NCBI RefSeq assembly: GCF_016464425.1
Contig: NZ_JADDKQ010000016.1
Location: 62,001 to 126,000, forward strand
DNA: 64,000 nt
DNA from: Actinotalea solisilvae
GTDB lineage: Bacteria > Actinomycetota > Actinomycetes > Actinomycetales > Cellulomonadaceae
Reading direction: 5' to 3'
Shown piece after piece: positions 40,593 to 50,500 of the stretch. Made by a program: the position numbers and the translations under genes. The notes below the pieces were generated by a model. It was given only the letters and a program-made list of their open reading frames with translations, ran no database searches and was not told the DNA's origin. The stretch's first letter is position 1; each line of letters starts with the position of its first letter.

Positions 40593-43500
40593 TCAGTCCC
40601 CCTGCGGCGTGAGCGCGTTCGGGTTCGTCGAGACGGCGTCCCGGTCCGCGTTGTAGGCGAGCACGGTCGCCGGGAGGTACTGCCGCACCGCGCCGAGCGC
40701 CGACGGCGGGACGGCCCGCAGGTGCGCCTGCTCGAGCGTCTCCACGAGCACCTGGTCGAGCGTCCCGACCGTCCACGGCTCGCCCGCGACGGGCGGCACC
40801 GCGAGCAGCACGGCCTGGGGCGCCATGAGCTCGGGCGGGTCGTACCGGAACGCGACGCCGGTCGTCTCGTGCGCGGACGGGACGACCTCGGCCCACTCGT
40901 CGACGAGCAGCCCGCACACGGCGCGGCCCGGCGCCACGACGTCGGCCCCCACGAGCAGCAGCGAGGCGGCGCCGTCCACGTAGTGCTCGGCCGGCAGGGC
41001 GTTCCAGGTCGCGCCCGGCACGTGCGGGACCTGCGCCGCGGCGAGCGCGAGGGGCGGTCCGCCGAGGGCCTCCGCCTCACGCAGCGCGATGCCCAGCCGC
41101 GCGAGCGGCTCGCGCACGCGCTCCATGCGCGTGAGCCACACCTCGGGCGCGAGCGCGTCGCCGCCCAGCAGACCCGGGTCGTCGCGCGAGGCGCAGACGT
41201 CGGACGCGGTTCCCGGGACGGCGCGGGGCAGGACGACGAGCCCCGGGCCGAGGAGCGCGCGCAGCCGCTCGGACGCGGCCGCGACCGCCGCCTCGGGCGT
41301 GCGGCCGTCGGCGACCGCGTCGGCCTCGGCGAGGCGCGCGGCGAGCCGGGACCGGACGCGCCCCGCCGCCGCGGTCCAGGCGTCGGGCGCGCTCTCGGCC
41401 GGCACGCCCGCGTCCCCGACCCCGAGCGCCCAGGTCGCGGCGACGGCCGCGCGCACCGCCGCGACGTCCGGCGCGGTCGAGGCGGTGAGCACCGCGTCGA
41501 GGCCGGCAGCCGCGCCCGCGACCGCGGAGCGCGCCGCGGCCGCGCGCGCCTCGAGCTCGGCGACGTCGACGTCCGGCTGCGGGTCCGCGTGCGGCGGCCG
41601 GAACGCGGACCCGTCGAGCGGTCGCACCGGGCCGAGCAGCGCGGCGAGCGCTCGGCCGACCTCGAGCAGGTCGCCCAGGTCACGGTCGACGTCGACCACC
41701 GGCCGCCGCAGGTCCGCGCCCGACGCGAGCGCCGCGCGGGCCGCGACCTCGGCGAGGCCCGCGTCCCCGGCCCCGGCCACGCGCACGACGTCGCTCGCGG
41801 AGAGCCCGAGCGCGGGCAGGGCGACGGTCGCCACGGCGCCGCCCGCGGCGTCGCGGACCGTCACGGTCCGGCCGGTCGCCGCCCCGAGCAGCCGACCGAG
41901 CCACGCGTCGAGCGCGGGCGAGGCGGCCGCGCGCGGCGAGGCGGCCGGCCCCGCCCAGCCCTCGGCCGCCGGGGCGTCGGGGTCCAGCACGACGGCGACG
42001 CGGTGCGTCACACCGACGCCCGTCCGCGGCGTCGCGAGGACGTCGAGCTCGGGCGGCGGGACGAGGCCGCGGTCGACGTCGGCGACCGTGCTCACCGCGC
42101 GGTCGAGGTCCCCCAGCGCGAGCTGGTGCACGTGCTCGGCCTGGAGCGCGTCGGCTGCGGCGTCGACCGCGCCGCCGAGCCGCCGGAGCACGGCCGCGGC
42201 GGCCGCGCGACGGGCCGCGCTCGGGTCGCCGCCCACGAGGTGGTCGAGCGCGTGGTCCTCGCTCTGCGCCCACAGCGCGTGCAGGCCCAGCCCGTCGAGC
42301 CGGCGGGCGGCCGGCGGCAGGTGGTCCTCGCCGGGCAGCGGCGCGACCTCGCGCGCGTTGTCGACGGCCGCGTCGAGGTCGTGCTCGTGCAGGTCGCGCT
42401 CGACGAGGTAGCCGAGCACCGCACCCACGGACCGGCCGGCGCGCACGCCGTCGAAGATCCAGCGGGCGAGGCGCACGCGCGAGGACGTGAGGCTGATGGC
42501 GAAGGGCCCGTCGCCGCCGCCCTGGGCGAGGTGGGCGTTGCGCAGGAGGGCCGCGACCTGCGCCTGGTGCAGGGACGGCGCGTGCAGGAAGCCCGGGTCG
42601 TCGGCGGCGGCGAGCAGCGGGGCCTCCTCGCCCGGGGGGAGCTCGGCCAGGGGCGCAGCCGTGGCCGGCGCGAGCTGCTCGGCCCAGCCGTACCCGCCCA
42701 CGACGACGCCCGCGGGCTCGGCCGCGCGCAGCTCGGCCAGCCGCCGGGTCGCGAGCGACGTCACCCACGCGTCGACCCGGTGCGAGGCGGCGTCCAGGGT
42801 GCCGAGCAGGTGCCGCTCGAGGGTCGCGACCTCCGTCGCGGCGAGCGTCTCGACCGCCGCGCGGAACGCCCGCAGGTCGGCGGTCGCGGGATCCGTCCCC
42901 GCCGCGACCCGCTGCGCGACCGTGTCACCCCCGGGCAGCGTCGTCGCGCGCCGCGCGGCCCAGCCGACCGTCGGCTCGCCGACGCCGTAGAACTCGGCGT
43001 CCGTGACGTCCGGCGCCTCCGGACCGAGCAGGCGGGCCGCCGCGGTGGCGTGCTCGCGCAGCAGCCCGTGCCGCACGAGCGCGACGAGCAGCGACGCCGG
43101 GACGTCGTCCCCGCCCGCGGCGAGCGCGTCGACGTCGGCCGCGAGCAGCGCGCGCAGGCGGTCCCCCTCGCCCTCGGCCGCGACCAGGGGCACCGTGACG
43201 GGCGCCGTCCCCGGCTCGTGCACGGTCAGCGCGCCCGCGCGCAGCCCCACGCCCGCGGCGACCGCGACGGGCAGGGCGCGGTCGCGCGCGACGTCCCAGA
43301 AGCCGGCGTCGGTCAGGCGGCGGCCGAGGAAGCGCTGGACGTGCTCGGCGAACCGTGCGCCGAAGGCGCGGCGCACGTGCACGCGGTCCGAGCGGTCGCC
43401 CAGGCGCAGGACGTCGACCAGGTCGGCCGCGACGTCGCCGCGCCCGACGCGCGGCGCCTGGGCGAGCACCGGCCGCCAGGCGTCGTCGACGAGTCCGGCG

Positions 43501-44759
43501 AGGGCCCGGCGCAGGCGCGCGGTGCGCTCGTCGCCCGCGAACCGCCCGAGCGACGTCACGGGCAGCAGGCCGTAGGGCTGCCGCCCGACCCGCAGCGTCG
43601 GCAGCGGCCCGCCGGGCCGCACGGAGGACCGCGCGTGCTCCCGCGCCCACGCGACGTCGGCGTCCGCGACCCCGAGGAGCTGCGGCAGGACGTAGCCCCA
43701 GGTCGCAGGCCAGAGCGCCGTGGCCATGGCCGCCGCGACGGCGTCGTCGTCCGGCGCGCCGCCCGGGACGCCCGCGAGGACGTCCGCCGGCACCCCGAGC
43801 GCCGCCGCCGCGCGCGCCGCGGGCGTCCCGGGCGACGGCGCCGCGGGGTGCGGTGACCACGTCCCGCGCGCCGCGCTCGACCAGCCCGACGGCGCGTCCT
43901 CGGCGTTGTTCGTCGGGGTCCCGGGGGCCAGGAGCGCGAGGCCCTCGGAGAAGCGCTGCGCCTCGAGCAGGCGCGCGAGGCCGTCGGCACCCTTACCGGG
44001 GGCACCCTCGCGGACGCCCGTGACGAGCAGCAGGTCGACGGGCCCGGCGACCGGAAGGCGCAGCGCCATGCCGATCTCCTCGGCCGTCGCGAAGTCGACG
44101 AGCCAGCTCATCGCCTCGTCCACGGCCGCGACCTCGTCGTCGCCCTCGCCGCCGTCCTCGGCGTGCACGAGCGGCGCGGCGAGGTCGGGCCCGACCGCCG
44201 GGTCCGCCGTGATCGGGCGCCCCGTCGCGACGGCGACCACGGCGCCCTGGGCGTAGGCGGTCGCGGTCCACCGCGTGGGCAGCAGGCGCGCGACGGGCGT
44301 GCGGGGCACCTCGGACGCCACCAGGGCGGGGAACACCGGCTCGGTCGCGAGCGGCGTGCCGTCGGGGACCGCGGCGTCCGGCCGGGCGGCGGCGTTCGTC
44401 GGCGTCGTGGCCCGGGCGACCCACGCCGCGCGCCCCGGGCCCCACCGGTCGGCGAGCGCCGCCCAGGCGCGCTGCGTGCGCTCGCGGTCCGTGCCCGTGC
44501 GCCACGCGGCGCGCCAGAAGTCCTCGCCGGACGCGATCTCCCCAGCGGACAGCGCCGGGTCGTGCGCGTCGACGTGGACCTGGTCGGGGTAGACCCGCAC
44601 GAGGAGCGACGTCCCGTCGCCGTCGGTCCGGAACCGCGTCTCGAGCCGGACGGGCAGCAGCACGAGGGGGTGCGCCGGGCCGGCGACCTGCGCGGCGAGC
44701 CGGTCGTCGGCGGCGAGGGCGTCGGCCGTGAGCGGACCGAGCGCGAGCGGCTCGCTCAT
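40593..44759 (-). CDS. giant-operon gene 4: uncharacterised 1388-aa protein
   Basis: Very large soluble protein. N-terminal landmarks are PLVLLPVRLETRFRTDG, RVYPDQVHVDAHDP and GRAAWVARATTPTN. In the middle, LRVGRQPYGLLPVTSLGRF and LGRRLTDAGFWDVARDRAL; near residue 780, LHQAQVAALLRNAHLAQGG; and near the C-terminus, YVDGAASLLLVGADVV and FRYDPPELMAPQAVLLAVPP. Long Ala-rich helical stretches occur around residues 1000-1200. No catalytic motif is recognised. ATG overlaps the stop of gene 3 (ATGA, 44756-44759). The size and lack of secretion signal suggest a scaffold or shell component, an inference only. Confidence 0.82.
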   Translation of the reverse strand: MSEPLALGPLTADALAADDRLAAQVAGPAHPLVLLPVRLETRFRTDGDGTSLLVRVYPDQVHVDAHDPALSAGEIASGEDFWRAAWRTGTDRERTQRAWAALADRWGPGRAAWVARATTPTNAAARPDAAVPDGTPLATEPVFPALVASEVPRTPVARLLPTRWTATAYAQGAVVAVATGRPITADPAVGPDLAAPLVHAEDGGEGDDEVAAVDEAMSWLVDFATAEEIGMALRLPVAGPVDLLLVTGVREGAPGKGADGLARLLEAQRFSEGLALLAPGTPTNNAEDAPSGWSSAARGTWSPHPAAPSPGTPAARAAAALGVPADVLAGVPGGAPDDDAVAAAMATALWPATWGYVLPQLLGVADADVAWAREHARSSVRPGGPLPTLRVGRQPYGLLPVTSLGRFAGDERTARLRRALAGLVDDAWRPVLAQAPRVGRGDVAADLVDVLRLGDRSDRVHVRRAFGARFAEHVQRFLGRRLTDAGFWDVARDRALPVAVAAGVGLRAGALTVHEPGTAPVTVPLVAAEGEGDRLRALLAADVDALAAGGDDVPASLLVALVRHGLLREHATAAARLLGPEAPDVTDAEFYGVGEPTVGWAARRATTLPGGDTVAQRVAAGTDPATADLRAFRAAVETLAATEVATLERHLLGTLDAASHRVDAWVTSLATRRLAELRAAEPAGVVVGGYGWAEQLAPATAAPLAELPPGEEAPLLAAADDPGFLHAPSLHQAQVAALLRNAHLAQGGGDGPFAISLTSSRVRLARWIFDGVRAGRSVGAVLGYLVERDLHEHDLDAAVDNAREVAPLPGEDHLPPAARRLDGLGLHALWAQSEDHALDHLVGGDPSAARRAAAAAVLRRLGGAVDAAADALQAEHVHQLALGDLDRAVSTVADVDRGLVPPPELDVLATPRTGVGVTHRVAVVLDPDAPAAEGWAGPAASPRAAASPALDAWLGRLLGAATGRTVTVRDAAGGAVATVALPALGLSASDVVRVAGAGDAGLAEVAARAALASGADLRRPVVDVDRDLGDLLEVGRALAALLGPVRPLDGSAFRPPHADPQPDVDVAELEARAAAARSAVAGAAAGLDAVLTASTAPDVAAVRAAVAATWALGVGDAGVPAESAPDAWTAAAGRVRSRLAARLAEADAVADGRTPEAAVAAASERLRALLGPGLVVLPRAVPGTASDVCASRDDPGLLGGDALAPEVWLTRMERVREPLARLGIALREAEALGGPPLALAAAQVPHVPGATWNALPAEHYVDGAASLLLVGADVVAPGRAVCGLLVDEWAEVVPSAHETTGVAFRYDPPELMAPQAVLLAVPPVAGEPWTVGTLDQVLVETLEQAHLRAVPPSALGAVRQYLPATVLAYNADRDAVSTNPNALTPQGD

Positions 44760-47584
44760 GCCGGCCTCAGCAGGACGGCCACGGGGATGGTGAGGCGCGC
44801 GGGCAGCTGGCGCAGCCGTGCGGCCTGCCGCGCCGACGTCGCCTCGGTCGCGGGCGCGTGGGTGACGCCGGCGGGCGCCTCGCCGACCTCGAACCCGAAG
44901 CGCGGCGCCCCCGGCTGCTCCGCGATGACGATCGACCATGCCTCCGCCTCGGCGAGCGGCACGGTGAACCCGAAGAACGTGACGTCCGGCTCCATCGACC
45001 CGCGGAACACGGGCAGGAGGTGCTCGGCCGGCGGCCCCGGGCGGGTGGCCGAGACCAGGACGTCCGGGAAGCGCCGGACGAGCTCGCTGCGCAGCAGCAG
45101 GACGAACCGGTCCTCGGACACCGTCGGGGCACCCAGGCCGCGGTCCCCCCACGCGTCGAGCGGCGCGACGTCGGGCGGCGCGTCGGGGTCGACCGCGGCG
45201 TCCCAGAAGCGGTCGAAGAACGTCGCCGTGAGCGGCGTCGGGTACTCGCGCCAGAGCAGCTCGCGGCCGAGCTCGTGGTTGAGCCCGACCATGAAGGCCT
45301 CGACGAACGCGCCGTTCGTGCGCAGGCCGAGGGCGGTGTTCGCGGGCACGCCGTCGAGGCCCGGCAGCAGCCAGTGCTGGCCGAGCTCGACGAGCGCGCG
45401 CGACATCGGGGTGTCGAACCGCGGCGCGAACCGCAGCGCGGGCACGACGCCGCCCGACCCCGGCACCGCCGGCACGGTCGGCACCGCCGGACCCGGATCC
45501 TCGAGCAGCCCCGCCACGCTGGCCCCGAACGTGCGCGTCGGCGCCGTGAGCGCCACGGCCTCGGCGAACACGTCGCCGCTGCGGAGCACGCCCAGCGGCG
45601 GGCGGTCGGGCGGCGGGGGCGGCAGGAACGCCGCGAGCTGTCGCGCCGCGGCGGCGCGGAAGGCGACCGCGTCCGCGCTGTCCCGGCGCGGGGGCCGCGG
45701 GTCGACCGGGTCCGGGTCCACCGGGTCCGGGTCCACCGGGTCGACCGGCCCGGGCTCCGTCGGGTCGCCCGGGTCGCCCGGGCGCCGCCGCGCGAGCGGG
45801 ACCGCGCGGCCACCGAGGACCGGGCCGACGACGCCCGGGTCGAGGACCCCTCCCCCGAGGACCGGAGGCAGCGGACGGGGACCGGGCGTCGGCACCGGCG
45901 CGGGCGCGAGCGCGAAGCCGGGCCGCGGCGGCGCGTGCGTCACCGCGGCCGCGCTCACCTGGGCCCACGACGCCTCGACGGGCGTCGGCGACGACGCCCC
46001 GCCCACCTCGAAGGTCAGCGGCCCGGCGACCGGCGTGAGCTCGCGCCCGACCCGGACGGCGGGCGCCATCCGGCCGAGCACGTCGAGCCGGGCCGACGGC
46101 GCTCCGCGCCGCAGCCGGCGCACGGCCGGGCCCCGCGGCCGGGTGGCGCGCCGCACGGCCGGGCTCAGCGCGCGGTCCGGGAGACGGGCCTCGGCCCACC
46201 GCTGCGCGAAGCTCGCGCCGTCGCCCGTCCCCGTCGCCGGGGCACCCAGCAGCCGCGCCCGCAGCGGCGCGAGCACGAACAGGCCCGCCTCGGGCGGGAG
46301 CGGCGCGACGTGCCGCCGGTGCAGGCTGTCCGCGAGCGCGAGCCCGAGCGTCGCGAGCCCCAGCACGCGGCCCGCGGCCCGGAGGTCCGCGGCCTGGTCC
46401 CACGCCGCGGCCACGAGCGTCTCCTGCTGGTGCTGGACGACGAGCGTCCCGAGCGCCGCCGCGACGCGGTGCGCCGGGTCGCGGTTGAGCTGCTCGTACC
46501 AGCGACCCGGGCGCGCGGGGTCGAGCCGGGGGGCGAGGACGTACGGCGAGCCGTAGCGCGGCGGGGCGAGCAGCGGGGTCCCCGCCGGTGCGTCGTCGGG
46601 CGCGTTCACGACCTCGGTCAGCGAGTCCGCGAACCGGGCCGCCATCGCCGGGTCGGACCACGGCTCGGCGCGGGGTCCGAGCGTCAGCAGCGCGCCCGCG
46701 AGCCGGAGCTGCACGTCGTCGGCGCCCGGGACGCCCAGGCCCGACGTCGACAGGTCGACGGCGCGCGTGCCGAAGCCCTCGGCGACCGGGCGCCCGCGGA
46801 TCGCGAGCGCGAGGGACTGGAAGTCGCCCGCCGGGCCGGTCGCGAACCGCCAGTGGTGCAGCACGGGCAGGTCGACGGGCGCCATGTCCGGCGCGCGCCG
46901 CCACGCCGGACCCTCGGCGTCGCCGGGGTCGTCGCCCAGCCCCGCGCGCCTGCCCGCCTCGAACGTCGGGACCACGCACGCGAGGTACGCCGTCTGCTCG
47001 GCCAGCAGGCGCGGGCTCACCAGGCGCGCGAGGCTGCGCCCCGGGTCGCCCGCGAGCGCGCCCGCGAGGGCGGCGTCGCCCGGGACGACGTCGCTCGCGA
47101 GCTGCGCGTGCGCCCAGGCCCAGCTCTCGTCGAGGTCGGGCAGCTCGTCCTCGGGGCGAGCGGCGCCGCCGATCCGCAGCACCGGCAGGACGCCGCGCCC
47201 GGGCGGGAGCAGCTGGACGCCGGGCTGCTCGCGCACGACGACGAGGCACAGCCACGGCCGCAGCCGCCCGGCCGACGCCGACGCCGGCGTGAAGAGCCAG
47301 GGCAGCGCCGGCTCGTCCAGCTCGACCTGCGCCAGGTAGTTGGACTCGAAGGTGCGCGCGCCCGGAGCGGGGTCGGTCCGGATGACCTGCTGCGGGGCGA
47401 GGCCGGTGACGTCACCGGGACCGAGGAGGCGGAACGCGACGGTCGCGGGTCCGGCACCGTTGACCCGCACCTCGGCGGTCGACGCCACGCTGCTCGCCGG
47501 GTGGCCGTCGCGCGGGTCCGGCGGCAGGTCCAGGGGTCCGCCGCGGCGCACCCACGGCAGCAGGACGAGGTTCGGCTCGCTCAT
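44756..47584 (-). CDS. giant-operon gene 3: uncharacterised 942-aa protein with Pro-rich linker
   Basis: Soluble protein in two parts. Part 1 (about 1-500) starts NLVLLPWVRRGGPLDLPPD and includes PWLCLVVVREQPGVQLLPP and LPVLHHWRFATGPAGDFQSLA. A low-complexity Pro/Asp linker (about 590-650, with VDPDPVDPDPVDP) is encoded by a 15-bp DNA repeat. Part 2 contains LGLRTNGAFVEAFMVGLNHEL and GRELLWREYPTPLTATFFDRF, a strongly conserved-looking block I remember from uncharacterised proteins elsewhere, and ends LTIPVAVLLRPA. ATG overlaps the stop of gene 2 (ATGA, 47581-47584). No enzyme motif recognised. Confidence 0.82.
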   Translation of the reverse strand: MSEPNLVLLPWVRRGGPLDLPPDPRDGHPASSVASTAEVRVNGAGPATVAFRLLGPGDVTGLAPQQVIRTDPAPGARTFESNYLAQVELDEPALPWLFTPASASAGRLRPWLCLVVVREQPGVQLLPPGRGVLPVLRIGGAARPEDELPDLDESWAWAHAQLASDVVPGDAALAGALAGDPGRSLARLVSPRLLAEQTAYLACVVPTFEAGRRAGLGDDPGDAEGPAWRRAPDMAPVDLPVLHHWRFATGPAGDFQSLALAIRGRPVAEGFGTRAVDLSTSGLGVPGADDVQLRLAGALLTLGPRAEPWSDPAMAARFADSLTEVVNAPDDAPAGTPLLAPPRYGSPYVLAPRLDPARPGRWYEQLNRDPAHRVAAALGTLVVQHQQETLVAAAWDQAADLRAAGRVLGLATLGLALADSLHRRHVAPLPPEAGLFVLAPLRARLLGAPATGTGDGASFAQRWAEARLPDRALSPAVRRATRPRGPAVRRLRRGAPSARLDVLGRMAPAVRVGRELTPVAGPLTFEVGGASSPTPVEASWAQVSAAAVTHAPPRPGFALAPAPVPTPGPRPLPPVLGGGVLDPGVVGPVLGGRAVPLARRRPGDPGDPTEPGPVDPVDPDPVDPDPVDPRPPRRDSADAVAFRAAAARQLAAFLPPPPPDRPPLGVLRSGDVFAEAVALTAPTRTFGASVAGLLEDPGPAVPTVPAVPGSGGVVPALRFAPRFDTPMSRALVELGQHWLLPGLDGVPANTALGLRTNGAFVEAFMVGLNHELGRELLWREYPTPLTATFFDRFWDAAVDPDAPPDVAPLDAWGDRGLGAPTVSEDRFVLLLRSELVRRFPDVLVSATRPGPPAEHLLPVFRGSMEPDVTFFGFTVPLAEAEAWSIVIAEQPGAPRFGFEVGEAPAGVTHAPATEATSARQAARLRQLPARLTIPVAVLLRPA
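45705..45734 (-). repeat. 15-bp tandem repeat coding for the DPVDP linker
   Basis: ACCGGGTCCGGGTCC occurs twice exactly (45705-45719, 45720-45734) with partial copies on both sides. It is in frame within gene 3, so copy-number changes would only lengthen or shorten the linker. Confidence 0.65.
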
Positions 47585-50500
47585 CGCACGCCCACCGGCG
47601 CGGCGAGGCGCGGCGCGTCCGGCCGCTCGACGCCGCCGTAGCGCTCGGCGACCGCGGTGCGCGTCGCGGCGCGGGCCGCCGCGGCGAGCCGCAGGCCCGC
47701 GCGCAGCTCGCGCGGGTCGACGGGCCGCGGGTCCGGCCGGACGACGGGCACGCCGTCCGGCCCGACGACCACCTCGGTGTACCGGAACGGCTCGGCGACC
47801 GCCGCGGCGGCGTCGGAGACGTAGCGGTCCGAGCCGAGGCTCACGCCCGCCTCGCGGCGCACCACGCCGGGCGCGGCGAGCCGCTCGGCGTCGCTCATCT
47901 CGAAGTACTGCCCGTCGGGGAACTCGTCCTTCACGGGCACGACGTCGGCCGTGGCCCCGCCGATCCGCGGGTCGGTGAGCGCGAACCGCCGCGCGTCGCG
48001 CGGCACCGCCGCGCCCACGCGGTCGATGTCCCGGTCGGTGCGCAGCGGCACGACCGCCTGCTGCACGACGAGCCGCCCGAGCGGGTGCAGCAGGAGCACC
48101 TCGCTGCGCGGCTCGCTGCGCACGCCGGCCACCTGCCCCGCGCTCGCGGGCAGCTCGGCGCGCCAGCTGCGCGCGTCGCCGAGCCGCGCGAGCACCTCGG
48201 CGACGACGTCGATGCTCTCGGTGACGACCGAACCGCCGCCCCCGACGAGCGTCCTGTCGAACGAGACCGTGTAGTCCCACCAGAGGATGCCGAAGGTCGC
48301 CCGGCCCGCGACGCGGAGCGGGATCGGCCCCTCGAGCGTGCCCCGCACGTCGACCTTGAACAGGTTCCGCGAGCCGCGCTTGAGCTGCACGCCCGCCGCG
48401 AAGTCGGCGACGAAGTGCGGCGGCCAGAAGCTCACGAGCACGTCGAACCCGATGTACCCCTCGATGCTGAAGCCGTACGCCGCGGCGTAGAGCGACGCCT
48501 TCGCGCCGAGCTGGAGGGTGTTCGTCGTCACCGCGAGGTACGCCTCGAGGACCAGCCGCGGGTTGTCGCCCGTCGTGAGCGCCACGGTGACCCGCGGCAG
48601 CGCGGGGAACCCGGCGGGCGGCGTGAACCGCGGGTTGAAGCCGCCGACGGCGAGCGCGAAGCCCTGGCCGCGCTCGCGGCGGAAGGCCGCCGCGCCCGTG
48701 AGGACGAACCGGCCGCAGAGCTTCGACTCGTAGAGCACGGCGTCGAGCGCCGCCGCGCCGGTCTCGAGGTCGAGCACGCCCACGACGTCCAGGTTCAGCG
48801 TCACGAGCGCGTCGTCCTCCTGCGGGAGCACCGACGACAGCCGGCCGAGCACGAGCAGGCGGCTCGAGTCCGTGTGGGAGTCGCGCTCGAGCAGGAGCGC
48901 GAGGTCGGCGCGGAGCAGCGGGTGCGCGCTGCCGAAGGTGAGCTTCACGAGGAAGCCGTAGATGCTCGTGCCCTGCTTCGGCGGGAAGAAGGTGCGCAGC
49001 GCGGAGACCAGCTCGGGCAGGTGCTTGACCGGGTCCGCGGGGAACAGGACGTGCTTGAGCTGCCCGGAGGGCAGCGCCGCGCGCACGGCCGCGACGTCCA
49101 TCGTGCGGTCCGAGGCGTAGAGCAGGCCGAAACCGTCGAAGGTCACCACGCCCGCGTCGAGGCCGAGGTGCTCCACCGTCCCGATGAGGATCAGCGACGA
49201 GTGCTCGGCACCCTCGCGGTCCCGGGTCGAGGCGAGCCCCACGCAGGTGAGGGTGAGGCGCTTCTTCACGCGCAGGACGAGCGCACCCGCGTAGTCGCCG
49301 GTCGAGGGGTCGTACTGGATGGTCCCGCCCCCGCTCACCGGGCCGGTGCGCAGGTCGAGCGCGATGCCCGTGGGCCGGGTCGCGTCGACGTGGGCGTCGA
49401 CCACGCGCAGGTTGCGCTCGTCCGAGGGCGTCATGGTGTCGACCTCGGCGAGCAGGCCGAGCCGGTCGACACGGACGTACAGCGGTCCCAGCTGCGTGCT
49501 GAAGGACACGAGCGCCCCGACGGCGACCGCCCACCCGGTCGCCGGGTCCTCGGCGCGCTCGTACGCGGCGCGCAGCACGACCTCGTGCACGTTGATGCCG
49601 AGCGTCCCCCCGCCGCCGAGCGGCAGCGTGAGCTCGAGGTCGGACGGCCCCGCGGGACCGGCGGAGTCGAACGGCGGCTCGGGGCCCGTCGCGTCGACCG
49701 CGCTCGGCACGTGCACCTCGTGGATGAAGCCGAGCGCCGCGTCGTAGCCGAGGCCGAGCGAGAACGCCTTGCGGTAGGGCCGCCCGCCGAGGAGCGTGCG
49801 GACGAAGGAGTCCTTGTCGGCCGAGTCCACGACGAGCGTGCAGTGGTCGAGCCGCAGGAGGACGCGCGCGCCCGTCGCGGAGATCGTGAGGACGACCGCG
49901 ATCTCGCCGAGCTCGACGCGGGTCCCCGTCGCGCGCGGCAGGGCGTAGCTCACGCCGGTCTCGTCGGGGACCGCGTGGTAGCCCACCGACACGGCCGCGC
50001 CGGCCGCCGCGGCGTTCGCCTCGACCCCGCCGCCGCCGATGAGCAGGGCCGCGTCGGCGTCGCTGCGGACGTGGACGCGGAACCGCCACGTCGGGTCGTC
50101 CCCCGAGGAGAGCACCTCGTCGAGCGTGAGGCTGCCGCCGAGCGCGAGGAACAGCTGGTGCGGTCGTGCCGGCGTCCCGATCCGGCGCGGCAGGTACATC
50201 CACGTGAGGCGCAGCTGCTCCGCGTCGGCGCCCTCGCCGTCGCGGCGCAGCGCGATCGACGTCATGCGCGCCGCGAGCACGTCGGCCGCGGTAGGGCGCG
50301 CCGGCGAGTCCACGTCCAGCGCGGCCGCGTCCCAGCCCACGACGACGTCGCCGAGCGCGTTGCGGTTCTCGCCGTCCTTCGTCTGGTCGACGACGGCGAT
50401 CGCGGCGACGATGCCCCGCACGAGGCCGTCGACGACGAGGAACGACGTGTCGCGCGCGGTGTTCAGGGTGCTGCCCTCAGCGTCGGGCAGCGTGTCGTCG

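Noticed and set aside
40245-43856. Very long open frame (about 1200 codons) on the plus strand inside the giant operon
   Set aside because: It is antisense to the 1388-aa gene and rich in Arg/Gly/Ala/Pro without folds; long antisense frames are expected at this GC content.
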